Shown here one piece after another: positions 53,849 through 63,774 of a DNA stretch of 64,000 bases (the stretch's first letter is position 1; each line of letters starts with the position of its first letter). A program made the translations under genes and the position numbers. The stretch lies in the NCBI RefSeq assembly GCF_030273445.1, contig NZ_CP120678.1, forward strand, positions 2,147,501 to 2,211,500. The letters are read 5' to 3'. The stretch is from Selenobaculum gibii. GTDB lineage: Bacteria; Bacillota; Negativicutes; ICN-92133. The notes under the pieces were generated by a model. It saw only the letters and a program-made list of their open reading frames with translations. It searched no databases and was not told where the DNA came from.

Positions 53849-55390
53849 TTATTTTAATAAGGATTTTCCAGTCATTTCTGCAGGAACTTTAATACCAAGA
53901 ATATCAAGAATCGTTGGTGCAATATCAGCTAAACGACCATTGTTTACAGTCCTACCAATTTTGTCTTTTCCAACAACGATAAACGGTACTTTGTTCGTTG
54001 TATGTGCAGTGAATGGTCCACCAGTGATTGGATCAACCATTTGATCTGCATTACCGTGATCAGCAGTAACACATACCGTACCACCAATTTTAAGCATAGC
54101 GTCTACCAAACGACCAACACAAGTATCTACAGTTTCAACGGCTTTAATTGCTGCAGGAATCACACCTGTGTGCCCTACCATATCACCATTTGCATAGTTT
54201 AATATAATCACATCATGATTTTTTGCTTCAATTTCAGCAACAACTTTATCAGTAACTTCAATTGCACTCATCTCTGGTTGTAAATCATAAGTTGCAACTT
54301 TTGGTGAAGGTACTAAAATACGTTGTTCATTTTCAAGTGGAGCTTCTACGCCACCATTGAAAAAGAAAGTTACATGAGCATATTTCTCAGTCTCAGCAAT
54401 GCGCAACTGCCTTAATCCATGATCTCTTAACACTTCACCAAATGTGTTTGTTAAAGTTTGTGGATTATAAGCAATTTCTACATTAAGACCTTTTTCATAT
54501 TGTGTCATTGTTGCAAAGGCAATTTCCATATAACCTTTTTGACGAGCAAAACCATCAAATTCCACATCCGTAAATGCATGTGTCAACTCTCTAGCTCTGT
54601 CTGGTCTAAAGTTAAAGAAGATTGCACCATCTTTTGCATTCATGCCAGTATAATCGCCAATTACTGTAGGCACAACAAATTCGTCTGTTTTATCATCTGC
54701 ATAGGAATTCTTTACACATTCTACTGCTGTAGCTGCTTTATTTCCTTCTGCACACGCAATCGCTAAATATGCTTTTTCAACACGATCCCAACGTTTATCG
54801 CGATCCATTGCATAGTAACGTCCTGATACAGTTGCAATTTTGCCTACACCAATTTCAGCTATTTTTTCTTCTAGCGCTTCGATAAATTCAACTGCGCTAG
54901 ATGGAGGAACATCACGCCCATCAAGGAAAGCATGTACATAAACATCTTTAACCCCTTGTTTTTTTGCAAGTTCCAATAATGCATATAAATGGGTGTTGTG
55001 ACTATGCACACCACCATTAGATAAAAGTCCCATTAAATGTAATGCTCCACCAGCAGCTTTTGCTTTTGCAATTACATCTAAAAGTACAGGATTTTCAAAG
55101 AATTCGCCTTCGCGAATCGCTTTTGTAATTCTAGTAAGCTCTTGATATACTACACGGCCTGCACCAATATTCAAATGACCTACTTCAGAATTTCCCATTT
55201 GGCCATCTGGAAGTCCTACAGCTTCGCCAGAACAAGCTAGGGAAGTATTCGGATATTTTGCAAGAAGTCCGTCCATTACTGGTGTATTGGCTACAGCTAT
55301 TGCATTGTTAGGATCATCTGCTTTACCAATACCCCAGCCATCAAGAATAACTAACGCCACAGGTGCAGTTAATTTTTCCATTTCTTTCAT
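53849..55390 (-). CDS. gpmI: Phosphoglycerate mutase, cofactor-independent
   Basis: The 513-residue manganese enzyme interconverts 3- and 2-phosphoglycerate. It shows [20 protein letters not shown], the catalytic Ser in [37 protein letters not shown] and the metal-binding TADHGNAD. It lies ten bases after tpiA and is the last gene of the glycolytic cluster. Confidence 0.97.
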   Translation of the reverse strand: MKEMEKLTAPVALVILDGWGIGKADDPNNAIAVANTPVMDGLLAKYPNTSLACSGEAVGLPDGQMGNSEVGHLNIGAGRVVYQELTRITKAIREGEFFENPVLLDVIAKAKAAGGALHLMGLLSNGGVHSHNTHLYALLELAKKQGVKDVYVHAFLDGRDVPPSSAVEFIEALEEKIAEIGVGKIATVSGRYYAMDRDKRWDRVEKAYLAIACAEGNKAATAVECVKNSYADDKTDEFVVPTVIGDYTGMNAKDGAIFFNFRPDRARELTHAFTDVEFDGFARQKGYMEIAFATMTQYEKGLNVEIAYNPQTLTNTFGEVLRDHGLRQLRIAETEKYAHVTFFFNGGVEAPLENEQRILVPSPKVATYDLQPEMSAIEVTDKVVAEIEAKNHDVIILNYANGDMVGHTGVIPAAIKAVETVDTCVGRLVDAMLKIGGTVCVTADHGNADQMVDPITGGPFTAHTTNKVPFIVVGKDKIGRTVNNGRLADIAPTILDILGIKVPAEMTGKSLLK

Positions 55391-55400
55391 TCCACCTAAA

Positions 55401-56147
55401 TTAAAATTTTACGATTTGACTGAAGTCTTCAGCTTTAAGAGAAGCACCACCAACTAAAGCACCATCAATATCGCTTTTACCCATAAGTTCAGCAATTGTA
55501 GCAGGTTTTACGCTACCGCCGTATTGAATTCTAACTTTATCAGCAGCATCTTTACCGAAATCTTTTGCAACAACGCCACGGATAAATGCGCATACTTCGT
55601 TTGCTTGATCAGAAGTTGCAGTTTTACCTGTACCAATTGCCCAAATTGGTTCGTAAGCAATTACAAGGTTAGAAACTTGTTCAGCAGTTAAACCAGCAAG
55701 ACCAGCTTCTACTTGTGCCCCAACGAATTCATTTGTAGTACCAGCTTCACGAGTTTCTAAGCTTTCACCACAACACATAATTGGCACAATTCCACCAGCG
55801 ATTGCAGCTTTTACTCTTTTATTTACAGTTTCATCAGTTTCACCGAAATATTCACGACGTTCGGAGTGACCGATAACCACGTATTCAACGCCAATTTCTT
55901 GTAACATAGGTACGGAGATTTCACCAGTGAAAGCACCTTTTTCTTCCCAATGTACGTTTTGTGCGCCAACGTGAACGTTTGTGCCAGAAGCAGCTTTAGT
56001 CGCAGCTTGAAGAGCAGTATAAGGAGCGCAAACTACAACAGTAGCTTTTGCATCTTTTACTAAAGCAGCTAAATCTTTTACTAATTTAGTACCTTGTTCC
56101 ATAGTGTTGTGCATTTTCCAGTTACCCGCAATAATAGGTGTACGCAT
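55401..56147 (-). CDS. tpiA: Triosephosphate isomerase
   Basis: The 248-residue enzyme interconverts dihydroxyacetone phosphate and glyceraldehyde 3-phosphate, linking glpABC output to glycolysis. It shows [11 protein letters not shown], the catalytic His and Glu in [11 protein letters not shown] and [14 protein letters not shown], and the phosphate loop [14 protein letters not shown] lies before the ATG. It follows pgk by 66 bases. Confidence 0.98.
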   Translation of the reverse strand: MRTPIIAGNWKMHNTMEQGTKLVKDLAALVKDAKATVVVCAPYTALQAATKAASGTNVHVGAQNVHWEEKGAFTGEISVPMLQEIGVEYVVIGHSERREYFGETDETVNKRVKAAIAGGIVPIMCCGESLETREAGTTNEFVGAQVEAGLAGLTAEQVSNLVIAYEPIWAIGTGKTATSDQANEVCAFIRGVVAKDFGKDAADKVRIQYGGSVKPATIAELMGKSDIDGALVGGASLKAEDFSQIVKF

Positions 56148-56213
56148 GTGAATAATCCCCCTAATAATTTTTATTTTATTTGAATTTATTTGTTGCCGAT
56201 ATTATTTAATCGC

Positions 56214-57401
56214 TTATTTATCTGCAAGTGCAGCAATTCCAGGTAATACTTTACCTTCTAAGAATTCTAATGTTGCACCGCCACCAGTTGAGATATGTGT
56301 GATTTTATCGGAAAGACCAGTTTTCTTAAGTGCGGAAATAGAATCTCCACCGCCAACGATACTAGTCGCACCGGAATCAGCTACAGCTTGTGCAACATCT
56401 TTTGTCCCTTGTGCAAAAGCATCCATTTCAAATACGCCCATAGGTCCGTTCCAAACAACAGTTTTTGCACCTTTTAAAGCATCTACATATTTTTCAGAAG
56501 TTTTAGGACCACTATCAAGACCTAACCAACCTTCTGGAATTTCTTTAACATCAACGATTTGTGTATTTGCATCTGGAGCAAATTTATCAGCTGCAATAAT
56601 ATCAACTGGTAAAACAAGATTTACATTTTTTTCTTCTGCTTTTTTGATCAATTCTTTTGCTAAATCGATTTTATCTGGTTCGCAAAGAGATGCCCCAATT
56701 TTGTATCCTTTAGCAGCATCAAAAGTATGTGCCATACCGCCACCGATAATTAATGTATCTACTTTTTCAAGTAAGTTAGAAATTACACCAATTTTATCGG
56801 AAACTTTCGCCCCACCAATAATAGCAACAAAAGGGCGCTGCGGATTTGCTACAGCTTGACCTACGAATTTAATTTCTTTTTCCATTAAGAAACCTGCAAC
56901 TGTAGGAATGTATTTTGTAATTCCTTCAACAGAAGCATGGGCACGGTGAGACACACCAAATGCGTCATTCACTGCAATATCAGCTAAAGAAGCCAATTGT
57001 TTTGCAAATTCAGGATCATTTTTTTCTTCTTCACTATGGTAACGAAGGTTTTGTAATAATAAAACTTCACCTGGTTTTAAATCAGCAGCCATTTTGCTTG
57101 CTTCTTCACCAACACAATCCGGAGCCATTTTTACTTCTTTGCCAAGTAATTCACTTAAGCGTTTTACAATTGGCGCAACGGAGAACTCAGGAACTGGTTT
57201 TCCTTTTGGACGACCAACATGACAAGCAAGAATAACAGCAGCATTATTGTCTAGTAAGTAATTTACAGTCGGTAATGTAGCTCTGATTCTTGTATCATTT
57301 GTGATATTTTGTTCAGCATCCATTGGTACGTTATAATCGACACGAACAAAAACTTTTTTGCCATTGACATCAATATCAACGATAGATTTTTTGTTAAGCA
57401 T
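56214..57401 (-). CDS. pgk: Phosphoglycerate kinase
   Basis: The 395-residue enzyme makes ATP and 3-phosphoglycerate from 1,3-bisphosphoglycerate. It shows [44 protein letters not shown] and the nucleotide-binding [17 protein letters not shown] precedes the ATG. It follows gap by 72 bases that contain a strong hairpin. Confidence 0.98.
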   Translation of the reverse strand: MLNKKSIVDIDVNGKKVFVRVDYNVPMDAEQNITNDTRIRATLPTVNYLLDNNAAVILACHVGRPKGKPVPEFSVAPIVKRLSELLGKEVKMAPDCVGEEASKMAADLKPGEVLLLQNLRYHSEEEKNDPEFAKQLASLADIAVNDAFGVSHRAHASVEGITKYIPTVAGFLMEKEIKFVGQAVANPQRPFVAIIGGAKVSDKIGVISNLLEKVDTLIIGGGMAHTFDAAKGYKIGASLCEPDKIDLAKELIKKAEEKNVNLVLPVDIIAADKFAPDANTQIVDVKEIPEGWLGLDSGPKTSEKYVDALKGAKTVVWNGPMGVFEMDAFAQGTKDVAQAVADSGATSIVGGGDSISALKKTGLSDKITHISTGGGATLEFLEGKVLPGIAALADK

Positions 57402-57427
57402 TTATGTGCCTCCCTAAATTTAAAAAT

Positions 57428-57451
57428 GGTCCGGCCCAACAAGGCCGGACC
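57428..57451 (-). terminator. Hairpin between gap and pgk
   Basis: GGTCCGGCC pairs perfectly with GGCCGGACC and is followed by ATTTTTAAATTT on the minus strand. It may end part of the gap transcripts or protect the gap message, so that gap is made in excess over pgk. Confidence 0.75.
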
Positions 57452-57473
57452 TTAAAGATCATATTTTTAAAGA

Positions 57474-58487
57474 TTATGCAAGTTCAGCAAAATATTTAAT
57501 AGTACGAACCATTTGGCTAGTATAGCTGTTTTCATTGTCATACCAAGAAACAACTTGTACTTGAGTATCGCCATTTTCCATAGGAGCTACCATTGTTTGA
57601 GTAGCATCGAATAAAGAACCGTATCTGATACCAATGATATCACTGGATACTAATTCTTCTTCAGTGTAACCGAAAGATTCGTTAGATGATGCTTTCATCG
57701 CTGCATTGATTTCTTCTTTAGTTACTTTGCCTTTTACAACTGCTACTAAAATAGTAGTGGAACCAGTTGGAGTTGGAACGCGTTGTGCAGAACCAATTAA
57801 TTTACCGTTTAATTCAGGAATAACTAAACCGATAGCTTTTGCAGCACCAGTAGAGTTAGGAACGATGTTAACTGCAGCAGCACGGGATCTTCTTAAGTCA
57901 CCTTTTCTTTGTGGACCATCAAGAGGCATTTGATCACCAGTGTAAGCATGAATAGTGCTCATGATACCACTTTGAATAGGAGCTAATTTGTTTAATGCAT
58001 CAGCCATAGGAGCTAAGCAGTTTGTAGTACAAGAAGCAGCAGAAATTACTGTATCGCTAGCTTTTAAGATGTCATGGTTAACATTGAATACAACTGTAGG
58101 AAGATCGTTACCAGCTGGAGCAGAGATAACAACTTTTTTAGCACCTGCTGTAATATGAGCAGAAGCTTTTTCTTTAGAAGTATAGAAGCCTGTACATTCT
58201 AAAACTACATCAACGCCGATTTCACCCCAAGGTAATTCAGCTGCATTAGCTTTTGCATAGATTTTAATTGTTTTGCCATCAACAGTGATGGAATCTTCAC
58301 CAGCAACTACTGTATCGCCTAAAGCATATCTTCCTTGTGCAGAGTCATATTTTAATAAGTGAGCAAGCATTTTAGGACTAGTTAAATCATTGATAGCAAC
58401 AACTTCGTACCCTTCAGCTCCGAACATTTGTCTAAATGCAAGACGACCAATACGGCCAAAACCATTAATAGCTACTTTTACTGCCAT
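57474..58487 (-). CDS. gap: Glyceraldehyde-3-phosphate dehydrogenase
   Basis: The 337-residue NAD-dependent enzyme shows the Rossmann start [18 protein letters not shown], the catalytic Cys in [12 protein letters not shown], and [14 protein letters not shown] at the end. It heads the gap-pgk-tpiA-gpmI cluster. AGGGGG lies before the ATG. No CggR-type regulator gene precedes it, unlike in Bacillus. Confidence 0.98.
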   Translation of the reverse strand: MAVKVAINGFGRIGRLAFRQMFGAEGYEVVAINDLTSPKMLAHLLKYDSAQGRYALGDTVVAGEDSITVDGKTIKIYAKANAAELPWGEIGVDVVLECTGFYTSKEKASAHITAGAKKVVISAPAGNDLPTVVFNVNHDILKASDTVISAASCTTNCLAPMADALNKLAPIQSGIMSTIHAYTGDQMPLDGPQRKGDLRRSRAAAVNIVPNSTGAAKAIGLVIPELNGKLIGSAQRVPTPTGSTTILVAVVKGKVTKEEINAAMKASSNESFGYTEEELVSSDIIGIRYGSLFDATQTMVAPMENGDTQVQVVSWYDNENSYTSQMVRTIKYFAELA

Positions 58488-58969
58488 TGTGTAAATACCC
58501 CCTAAAAATTTTAAAAAGTTTTCTGAGCTTTCTCAGAATTTTATTATTGACTGAATATGTACACCAACAATGAAACATCAATTTAAAAATATAAATTGAC
58601 AATTGACCTCAATCATTGTCATACAATTCAGACGAAAACCTCATTAAACTATACCTTCTAATTCTTCTTCATTCAATTGAAATATCCTGCTTTACTATGA
58701 TATTTTTTTTGAATTTTATGAAAGAATTTATTTTTTTTAGTACCTAGAACCATTATTAATCATAATCTTTATTCTTCTTTCATGCAAGTTTTTTTTGTAA
58801 GAAAAACACGAAAATTTATGAAAAATACTTACAAAAATAAAAAACCCTAGTATATCATTTCATAAAAATCTTTTTTTATACATCATTACAAAAAATAATC
58901 TTCAAATAGATGCAAATTATGAACATCCACGCTACAAATAGCACGTCTAGTATTTAATAAAAGATTTTA
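58488..58969. promoter_or_regulatory. gap upstream region with a spaced inverted repeat
   Basis: TGACAAT (58597-58603) and ATTGTCA (58615-58621) form a perfect inverted repeat with an 11-base spacer. TTCTGAG/CTCAGAA makes a small hairpin in the leader (about 58519-58537). The rest is AT-rich with no gene. The repeat is a candidate binding site for a regulator of the glycolytic cluster. Confidence 0.5.
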
Positions 58970-60328
58970 TTATTTCATCGCGAAATACGCTTGAATCATC
59001 AAAGCACATTCCATCCGTTTTTTCTGTAATTCACAACCGATTTTATAAGGCTTTTTAATATCATCATTAAATAAATCCGCATTTGCATGGCAACCACCAC
59101 TACAGTAGAATCTAGCCCAGCAATTACTACATTCAGGTTTATTTAAGACATGCGCTTGTCTAAAATGTTCGGGCATCTCTTTTTTCTTTACACCTTCAAA
59201 AATAGTTCCTAATAAATATTGGTCACGTCCAACAAATTGATGACATGGATACAAATCTCCATTTGGCGCAACTGCAAAATATTCATGACCAGCACCACAG
59301 CCGCTTAAGCGTTTTGCTACACATGGACCATTATTAATATCCATATTAAAATGGAAAAACTCGAAGCCATTACCATTTTCTTTACGTGTAATAAATTCTT
59401 TTGCTAAACGCTCATATTCCTCATACAGTTTCGGCAAATGTTCCTCTTTTAATTCATAATCACAATCCTTTGCAACTACAGGCTCTACCGATAATAGATT
59501 AAATCCTTTATCCGCCATATCAAGTACATCGGTAGTAAAATCAAGATTGTACGCTGTGAACGTTCCACGTAAGAAATAATTCTGCCCATCTCGCGCTTTC
59601 ACTAACTTTTTAAAGTTAGCTAAAATTCCATCATAACTGCCTTTACCAGCAACATTCAGTCGCATATTATCATGTACTTCTTTGCGACCATCTAAACTTA
59701 ATACGAGACTAATATTATTATCATTTAAATATTTAATATTTGCATCGTTTAATAATACGCCATTTGTCGTAAGCGTTAATTTAAATTCTTTTCCCGTTTC
59801 TTTTTCTCTTTTACGAACATATTCAACGACATGCTTTACTACTGGCATATTCATTAACGGCTCACCACCGAAAAAGTCCAATTCACAATGTTTACGTTGA
59901 CCACTATTTTCAATGATAAAATCAACTGCTTTTTCGCCAACTTCCTTACTCATTAAGCTACGGTCATGACCAAAGTCACCAGTTCCCGCAAAACAGTATT
60001 TACAGCGTAAGTTACAATCATGCGCTACATGCAAACAAAGCGATTTAACTAAAGGTTTTGCACTAAAGGTTGGCGGTACATCTAAGTCCGGTGCAAATAA
60101 TTCTTTCCGCGCAACAAGCGTTCCTAACTCCTCCACCGCTTCTATAAGCTCCGCCTTATCATATTGATTACTTAATGCTTCAACAACTTTATCGCCGTTC
60201 GTTCCATCATAAATATCCATCATATCATAAATCATTTTATCAATTACATGTACTGCACCGCTGTTAATATCCAGCATAATATACATGCCATTTAGGTAAA
60301 ACTTATGAATTCTTTCTCTGTCTCCCAT
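58970..60328 (-). CDS. scfB: SCIFF maturase, radical SAM/SPASM (ScfB/CteB-like)
   Basis: The 452-residue radical SAM enzyme forms thioether bonds in the SCIFF peptide encoded upstream. It has an N-terminal peptide-binding region, the triad HDCNLRCKYCFAG, the FGGEPLMN motif and a C-terminal SPASM domain with extra Cys (CGAGHEYFAVAPNGDLYPCH, CSNCWARFYCSGGC). ATG 60328 lies ten bases after GGGAGG; I chose it over the TTG at 60346. The precursor gene scfA is 340 bases upstream on the same strand. Confidence 0.93.
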   Translation of the reverse strand: MGDRERIHKFYLNGMYIMLDINSGAVHVIDKMIYDMMDIYDGTNGDKVVEALSNQYDKAELIEAVEELGTLVARKELFAPDLDVPPTFSAKPLVKSLCLHVAHDCNLRCKYCFAGTGDFGHDRSLMSKEVGEKAVDFIIENSGQRKHCELDFFGGEPLMNMPVVKHVVEYVRKREKETGKEFKLTLTTNGVLLNDANIKYLNDNNISLVLSLDGRKEVHDNMRLNVAGKGSYDGILANFKKLVKARDGQNYFLRGTFTAYNLDFTTDVLDMADKGFNLLSVEPVVAKDCDYELKEEHLPKLYEEYERLAKEFITRKENGNGFEFFHFNMDINNGPCVAKRLSGCGAGHEYFAVAPNGDLYPCHQFVGRDQYLLGTIFEGVKKKEMPEHFRQAHVLNKPECSNCWARFYCSGGCHANADLFNDDIKKPYKIGCELQKKRMECALMIQAYFAMK

Positions 60329-60462
60329 CAAAAAACTACCTCCCAAATATATAAACTTAATCTATATCACAAACCCCTTCAAGCATTCGCTTTCTTAGAC
60401 AGTACCGCCCCTATAAACAAAAGATTAGAAGGCTTTGGATTTTATCATCACACAAAACAAAA

Positions 60463-60485
60463 GGATGTTGCAAAATGCAACATCC
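60463..60485 (-). terminator. Terminator between scfA and scfB
   Basis: GGATGTTGCA pairs perfectly with TGCAACATCC over a 3-base loop, followed by TTTTGTTTTG on the minus strand. It would let the short scfA message be more abundant than scfB. Confidence 0.8.
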
Positions 60486-60511
60486 CCTTAAAAGATTATA
60501 AACTAGCACGA

Positions 60512-60652
60512 AGATGAATTGCCGGCTGCTGAAAAGTGCTTAGATGCTAGGCGCACCGCAATGGCGTGAGGAAGTCGTACGTCTGTACGTCGACCGAACC
60601 CATGAGGAGCAACGACGCAGATGAGTGCTTTTCAGCTGCCCGCGATTCATCT
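60512..60652. repeat. MITE-like GC-rich hairpin element
   Basis: The ends are imperfect inverted repeats: AGATGAAT, a CGGCTGCTGAAAAG block and AGTGCTT on the left pair with AGTGCTTTTCAGCTGCC and ATTCATCT on the right. Inside lies a second near-palindrome, GTCGTACGT-CTGT-ACGTCGAC. GC content is much higher than the surroundings. It has no coding capacity. Confidence 0.65.
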
Positions 60653-60670
60653 GTCCCCGCTACTAGATAA

Positions 60671-60811
60671 CTACTTCGCGCAAACTTGGTTTCCTACAGT
60701 GCAGGAAGTTTTGCAAGCGGATTGGCAAGATGCTTGGCATTCTCCGCAACCGCCAGTATGTACTGTGCTTTGTAGTGAAGCTTTGTTCACAGTTGTAATA
60801 CGTTTAGCCAT
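60671..60811 (-). CDS. scfA: SCIFF peptide precursor
   Basis: The 46-residue precursor MAKRITTVNKASLQSTVHTG continues with a core starting CGECQASCQSACKTSC and ending VGNQVCAK. Six Cys lie within the C-terminal half, the defining feature of SCIFF (six cysteines in forty-five), one of the most conserved ribosomal peptides of Clostridia and relatives. ScfB links Cys to nearby Thr or other residues through thioether bonds. The role of the mature peptide is not established. GGAGG lies nine bases before the ATG. Confidence 0.95.
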   Translation of the reverse strand: MAKRITTVNKASLQSTVHTGGCGECQASCQSACKTSCTVGNQVCAK

Positions 60812-60889
60812 AGTAAAAGTCCTCCTTAAAACAAAATCATCATACTTCATTTATTTTAGCCTTTTTTACTTAAGTTCGCAAGAAAAAAA

Positions 60890-61969
60890 TCATTCAACTG
60901 GTGCCAAAATAAGTTTTACCGGTAAGTTAGATGCTCCTGGTGGAGAGAACTCGATCCACAATGGATGTCTATTTTCATATTTCCCCAAATAGGCAATTTC
61001 ATCTACCTTTTTCTCCGTTCCAAAAAACGGCTTTTCACTTGGAGTCTCTATAACTGTCATATCATTAAACACATTGTCTTTCACGCCGATAACACCAGCA
61101 TAAACTCCGCCTCTTGGAGAGAGGTAATAATTTGTACTGGCTCTACCTTTTGTCGGAATATTGATTTTGTATAAAATTCCATAATTGCCGTAATTCTCTG
61201 TAATACTTCCATCAGTCGCATCAATACCAGTACGATATTGATCAATTTTTCCATCTGCTAATGTAATTGAAACTATACCATCTTTTTTAGGATCGTATTC
61301 GCGTTCACTTTTAATAACTCTATCCATTCCCGTAAAAGTCCCACGAAGACCATGTTTATCTCGTGGTAAAACTTTCGCAGTTTTTAAAAATTCTATTGGA
61401 TCTGCATTCATTGGCATAATTGCAACTGTAACTTTTATAGGTGTTTTTGCTTCAAATTCAAAAATTCCATTTACTAACTCATCTTTATCGATTTTTTGTT
61501 GTTCCATCATTGGATGAATTACTTTACTTTGATTTGCTTTTAAATGTACATAGGTCATATATTTACCATCAAAAAAATCTTTTTGGGCAGTTTTCCCAAC
61601 GTATAAATAATCTTTACTTGGTCCTGTTAATGCATAACGGTTAACAACAATACTCACTTTATCATCCATTAAATTTTCCATTACTGCAACAACCTTTTTA
61701 GGTTTGTTCGTTGCATTTGTATGATAGTAAAAAAGTCTTGTCTTTCCTTCTACTTTATCGGTATACAAAATTCCATCTTCTTTAGCTTCCTCTGGGCTAT
61801 CGGAAAATAACAGCGTTCCTCCAGTATCAGCAGAACTTACTTTCCATTCATTCACATTGACAAGATCCGCACGTTTTACATTTTTATGCTGACTAGCTTC
61901 AGCAAATGTTGAACTAATACAAGTCATTGATATAAATAAAGCCAAAACCACTTTAACAAAAAACCTCAT
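60890..61969 (-). CDS. Secreted protein of unknown function
   Basis: The 359-residue product begins with a clear signal peptide (MRFFVKVVLALFISMTCISS, cleavage near TFAEA). The rest is strand-rich and soluble: GGTLLFSDSPEEAKEDGILY, TRLFYYHTNATNKP, then GRASTNYYLSPRGGVYAGVI and a PLWIEFSPPGASNLPVKLIL ending. There are no enzyme motifs or sugar-binding repeats I can name. It is transcribed alone between scfA and the deacetylase gene. Confidence 0.75.
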   Translation of the reverse strand: MRFFVKVVLALFISMTCISSTFAEASQHKNVKRADLVNVNEWKVSSADTGGTLLFSDSPEEAKEDGILYTDKVEGKTRLFYYHTNATNKPKKVVAVMENLMDDKVSIVVNRYALTGPSKDYLYVGKTAQKDFFDGKYMTYVHLKANQSKVIHPMMEQQKIDKDELVNGIFEFEAKTPIKVTVAIMPMNADPIEFLKTAKVLPRDKHGLRGTFTGMDRVIKSEREYDPKKDGIVSITLADGKIDQYRTGIDATDGSITENYGNYGILYKINIPTKGRASTNYYLSPRGGVYAGVIGVKDNVFNDMTVIETPSEKPFFGTEKKVDEIAYLGKYENRHPLWIEFSPPGASNLPVKLILAPVE

Positions 61970-62063
61970 CCTTTTTACAATTCTCCCCTCTTTACAAACT
62001 GCCTATATTATATAATGTTCCTTTTCTGCTGTAAATGAAAGACGCATTGGTAAATTTACATAA

Positions 62064-62828
62064 TTACCAACCCATATGCGCAGCAACATTTGCTCTCATA
62101 AAACGCAATTTAAATTCCGTCAATCCAAAAAACGGTTGTGGAATGTTAATTCGATGCAGTTGATAAGGATTTGTTGCAAAAGTATTAAGGCCTGTATCTC
62201 CAGTAAGTCCACCCAAATATTCACCATCTTTTAACATTTGTTCAACTTCTTTATCATAGCTTCCATTTGGATATGCCATAAAAAATACAGTTTTTAACCC
62301 TTTCCATTCTAAAAGTAGCTTTGATTTATCTATTTCTGATTTTTTCTCTTCACTAGATAACGTTGCTAAAGGCAAATGATTAGCCGTATGCGAACCAATT
62401 TCAATATTACGTTTTTCCAAATCCTTTAATTGATCAATCGTTAAGTAACGTTCTTTACCAATTTCATTCACTACCATAAAAATTGTACCACGCATACCAT
62501 ATTTTTCCATAATAGGTACTGCATTTGTATAATTATCTACATATCCATCATCAAAAGTAATAATGATCGGTTTTTCCGGTAAATTAAATTTACCTTTTTT
62601 CGCTTTTGCAAATTCAAGTAAAGAAATTGGGGCGTAGCCCTCTTCTTTTAAATATTTCATTTGCTCTTCAAAGTCGGCGATTGAAATACTATAATGATTA
62701 TCTTCATCACTTACCATATGGTAAGCCAAAATTGGTATTCCATCCGCTGGAATGCTCCCTAATATTCCAAATCCAATGGCGAAAGCAACAGCTAACGCAA
62801 TTGCCGTTATTTTATACTTTACTTTCAT
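62064..62828 (-). CDS. Polysaccharide deacetylase (NodB domain)
   Basis: The 254-residue protein has an N-terminal membrane anchor (about residues 7-25) and a NodB domain: IPILAYHMVSD, metal-binding TFDDGY, SHTANHLPL with its two His, and MAYPNGSYDKE. It probably deacetylates cell-wall or surface polysaccharide outside the membrane. I chose ATG 62828, six bases after AAGGTG. The start overlaps the end of whiA by 17 bases, so the two are co-translated. Confidence 0.9.
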   Translation of the reverse strand: MKVKYKITAIALAVAFAIGFGILGSIPADGIPILAYHMVSDEDNHYSISIADFEEQMKYLKEEGYAPISLLEFAKAKKGKFNLPEKPIIITFDDGYVDNYTNAVPIMEKYGMRGTIFMVVNEIGKERYLTIDQLKDLEKRNIEIGSHTANHLPLATLSSEEKKSEIDKSKLLLEWKGLKTVFFMAYPNGSYDKEVEQMLKDGEYLGGLTGDTGLNTFATNPYQLHRINIPQPFFGLTEFKLRFMRANVAAHMGW

Positions 62829-63768
62829 GAATGTCACCTTCTACTAATTCCATAGCGATCTGTTCTAATTTGCGCAATCTATGATTTATCCCTGATTTCC
62901 CCACGGTGTTTCCCATGACTACTACTAGCTCTTGTAATGTTGCTTCCGGATAATTTAAGCGTACCTTCGCAACCTCTTGCAAATTTTCTGGCAGCTTATC
63001 TAAGCCGATTTTTTCTTTAATTAAGTTGATTCTCTCCACTTGCCTGCAAGCTGCATTTACTGTCTTTTGAAGGTTCGCCGTTTCACAATTCACTAAACGA
63101 TTTACTTGGTTACGAACATCTTTTACATTTTTCGCAACTTCAAATTCAACTAAAGCCCCTTCAGCTCCAATAATGCCTAGAAAATCCATAATAGCATCAC
63201 TATCTTTTAAGTAGATAATATAATCATTTTTGCGGTCTGTGATACCAACTGGTAAATCAAGTTTCTTGAATAAAGAAACTAGAACTTGCGCAAAGCTATA
63301 ATTTCCTGTAACTAATTCTAAATGATAGTCACTCTCTGGCTTATTTACCGAACCTCCGCCAAGGAATGCTCCCCTTAAATAAGATTGCCGGCAGCATTCC
63401 CTGCGCAAAATACCAACATCTTTCCCAACATTAAGATTGTCTCCCTGCATAATTCCTAATGTGGTCAACAATTCATTCACAAGCGGAGATGGTGCAACTT
63501 TGATAAAGTAATGATTATTCTTTTTTAACCGACGCGCCTTACTCACCATTACAGAAGTCTCAACTGGATAACTTTCTTTTAACAGCGTTAACGTTTTCCT
63601 CGCAATTGCAGCATTTTCTGTAGTAAAATTCAAGCCAAAATTTCTACCGCCGATCGACATCGTTGCTCCCATGCGCATCAATGCAGCAAGTTCAGCAATT
63701 TTACAGCATTCTGTATCACTGATAAACCGCGCCAATTCATTTTTAACCTCTGTTGAAAACGATGGCAT
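62812..63768 (-). CDS. whiA: WhiA sporulation/cell-division regulator homologue
   Basis: The 318-residue protein is conserved in Gram-positive-type bacteria. It has an N-terminal homing-endonuclease-like domain without catalytic acids (SYLRGAFLGGGSVNKPESDY) and a C-terminal helix-turn-helix (TLQELVVVMGNTVGKSGINH). WhiA influences cell division and chromosome segregation. It lies just after yvcK, the usual order rapZ-yvcK-whiA. Confidence 0.95.
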   Translation of the reverse strand: MPSFSTEVKNELARFISDTECCKIAELAALMRMGATMSIGGRNFGLNFTTENAAIARKTLTLLKESYPVETSVMVSKARRLKKNNHYFIKVAPSPLVNELLTTLGIMQGDNLNVGKDVGILRRECCRQSYLRGAFLGGGSVNKPESDYHLELVTGNYSFAQVLVSLFKKLDLPVGITDRKNDYIIYLKDSDAIMDFLGIIGAEGALVEFEVAKNVKDVRNQVNRLVNCETANLQKTVNAACRQVERINLIKEKIGLDKLPENLQEVAKVRLNYPEATLQELVVVMGNTVGKSGINHRLRKLEQIAMELVEGDIHESKV

Positions 63769-63774
63769 TATGCT

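Larger units (their letters stand above)
60347..60670. other. Spacer between scfA and scfB
   Basis: The stretch contains a terminator hairpin (60463-60485) and a 141-bp GC-rich repeat-like element (60512-60652). No further gene is seen. Confidence 0.65.

Noticed and set aside
60621-60992. 123-codon plus-strand open frame across scfA
   Set aside because: It is the complement of the SCIFF precursor gene and adjoining sequence; the minus-strand reading has the clear family signature.
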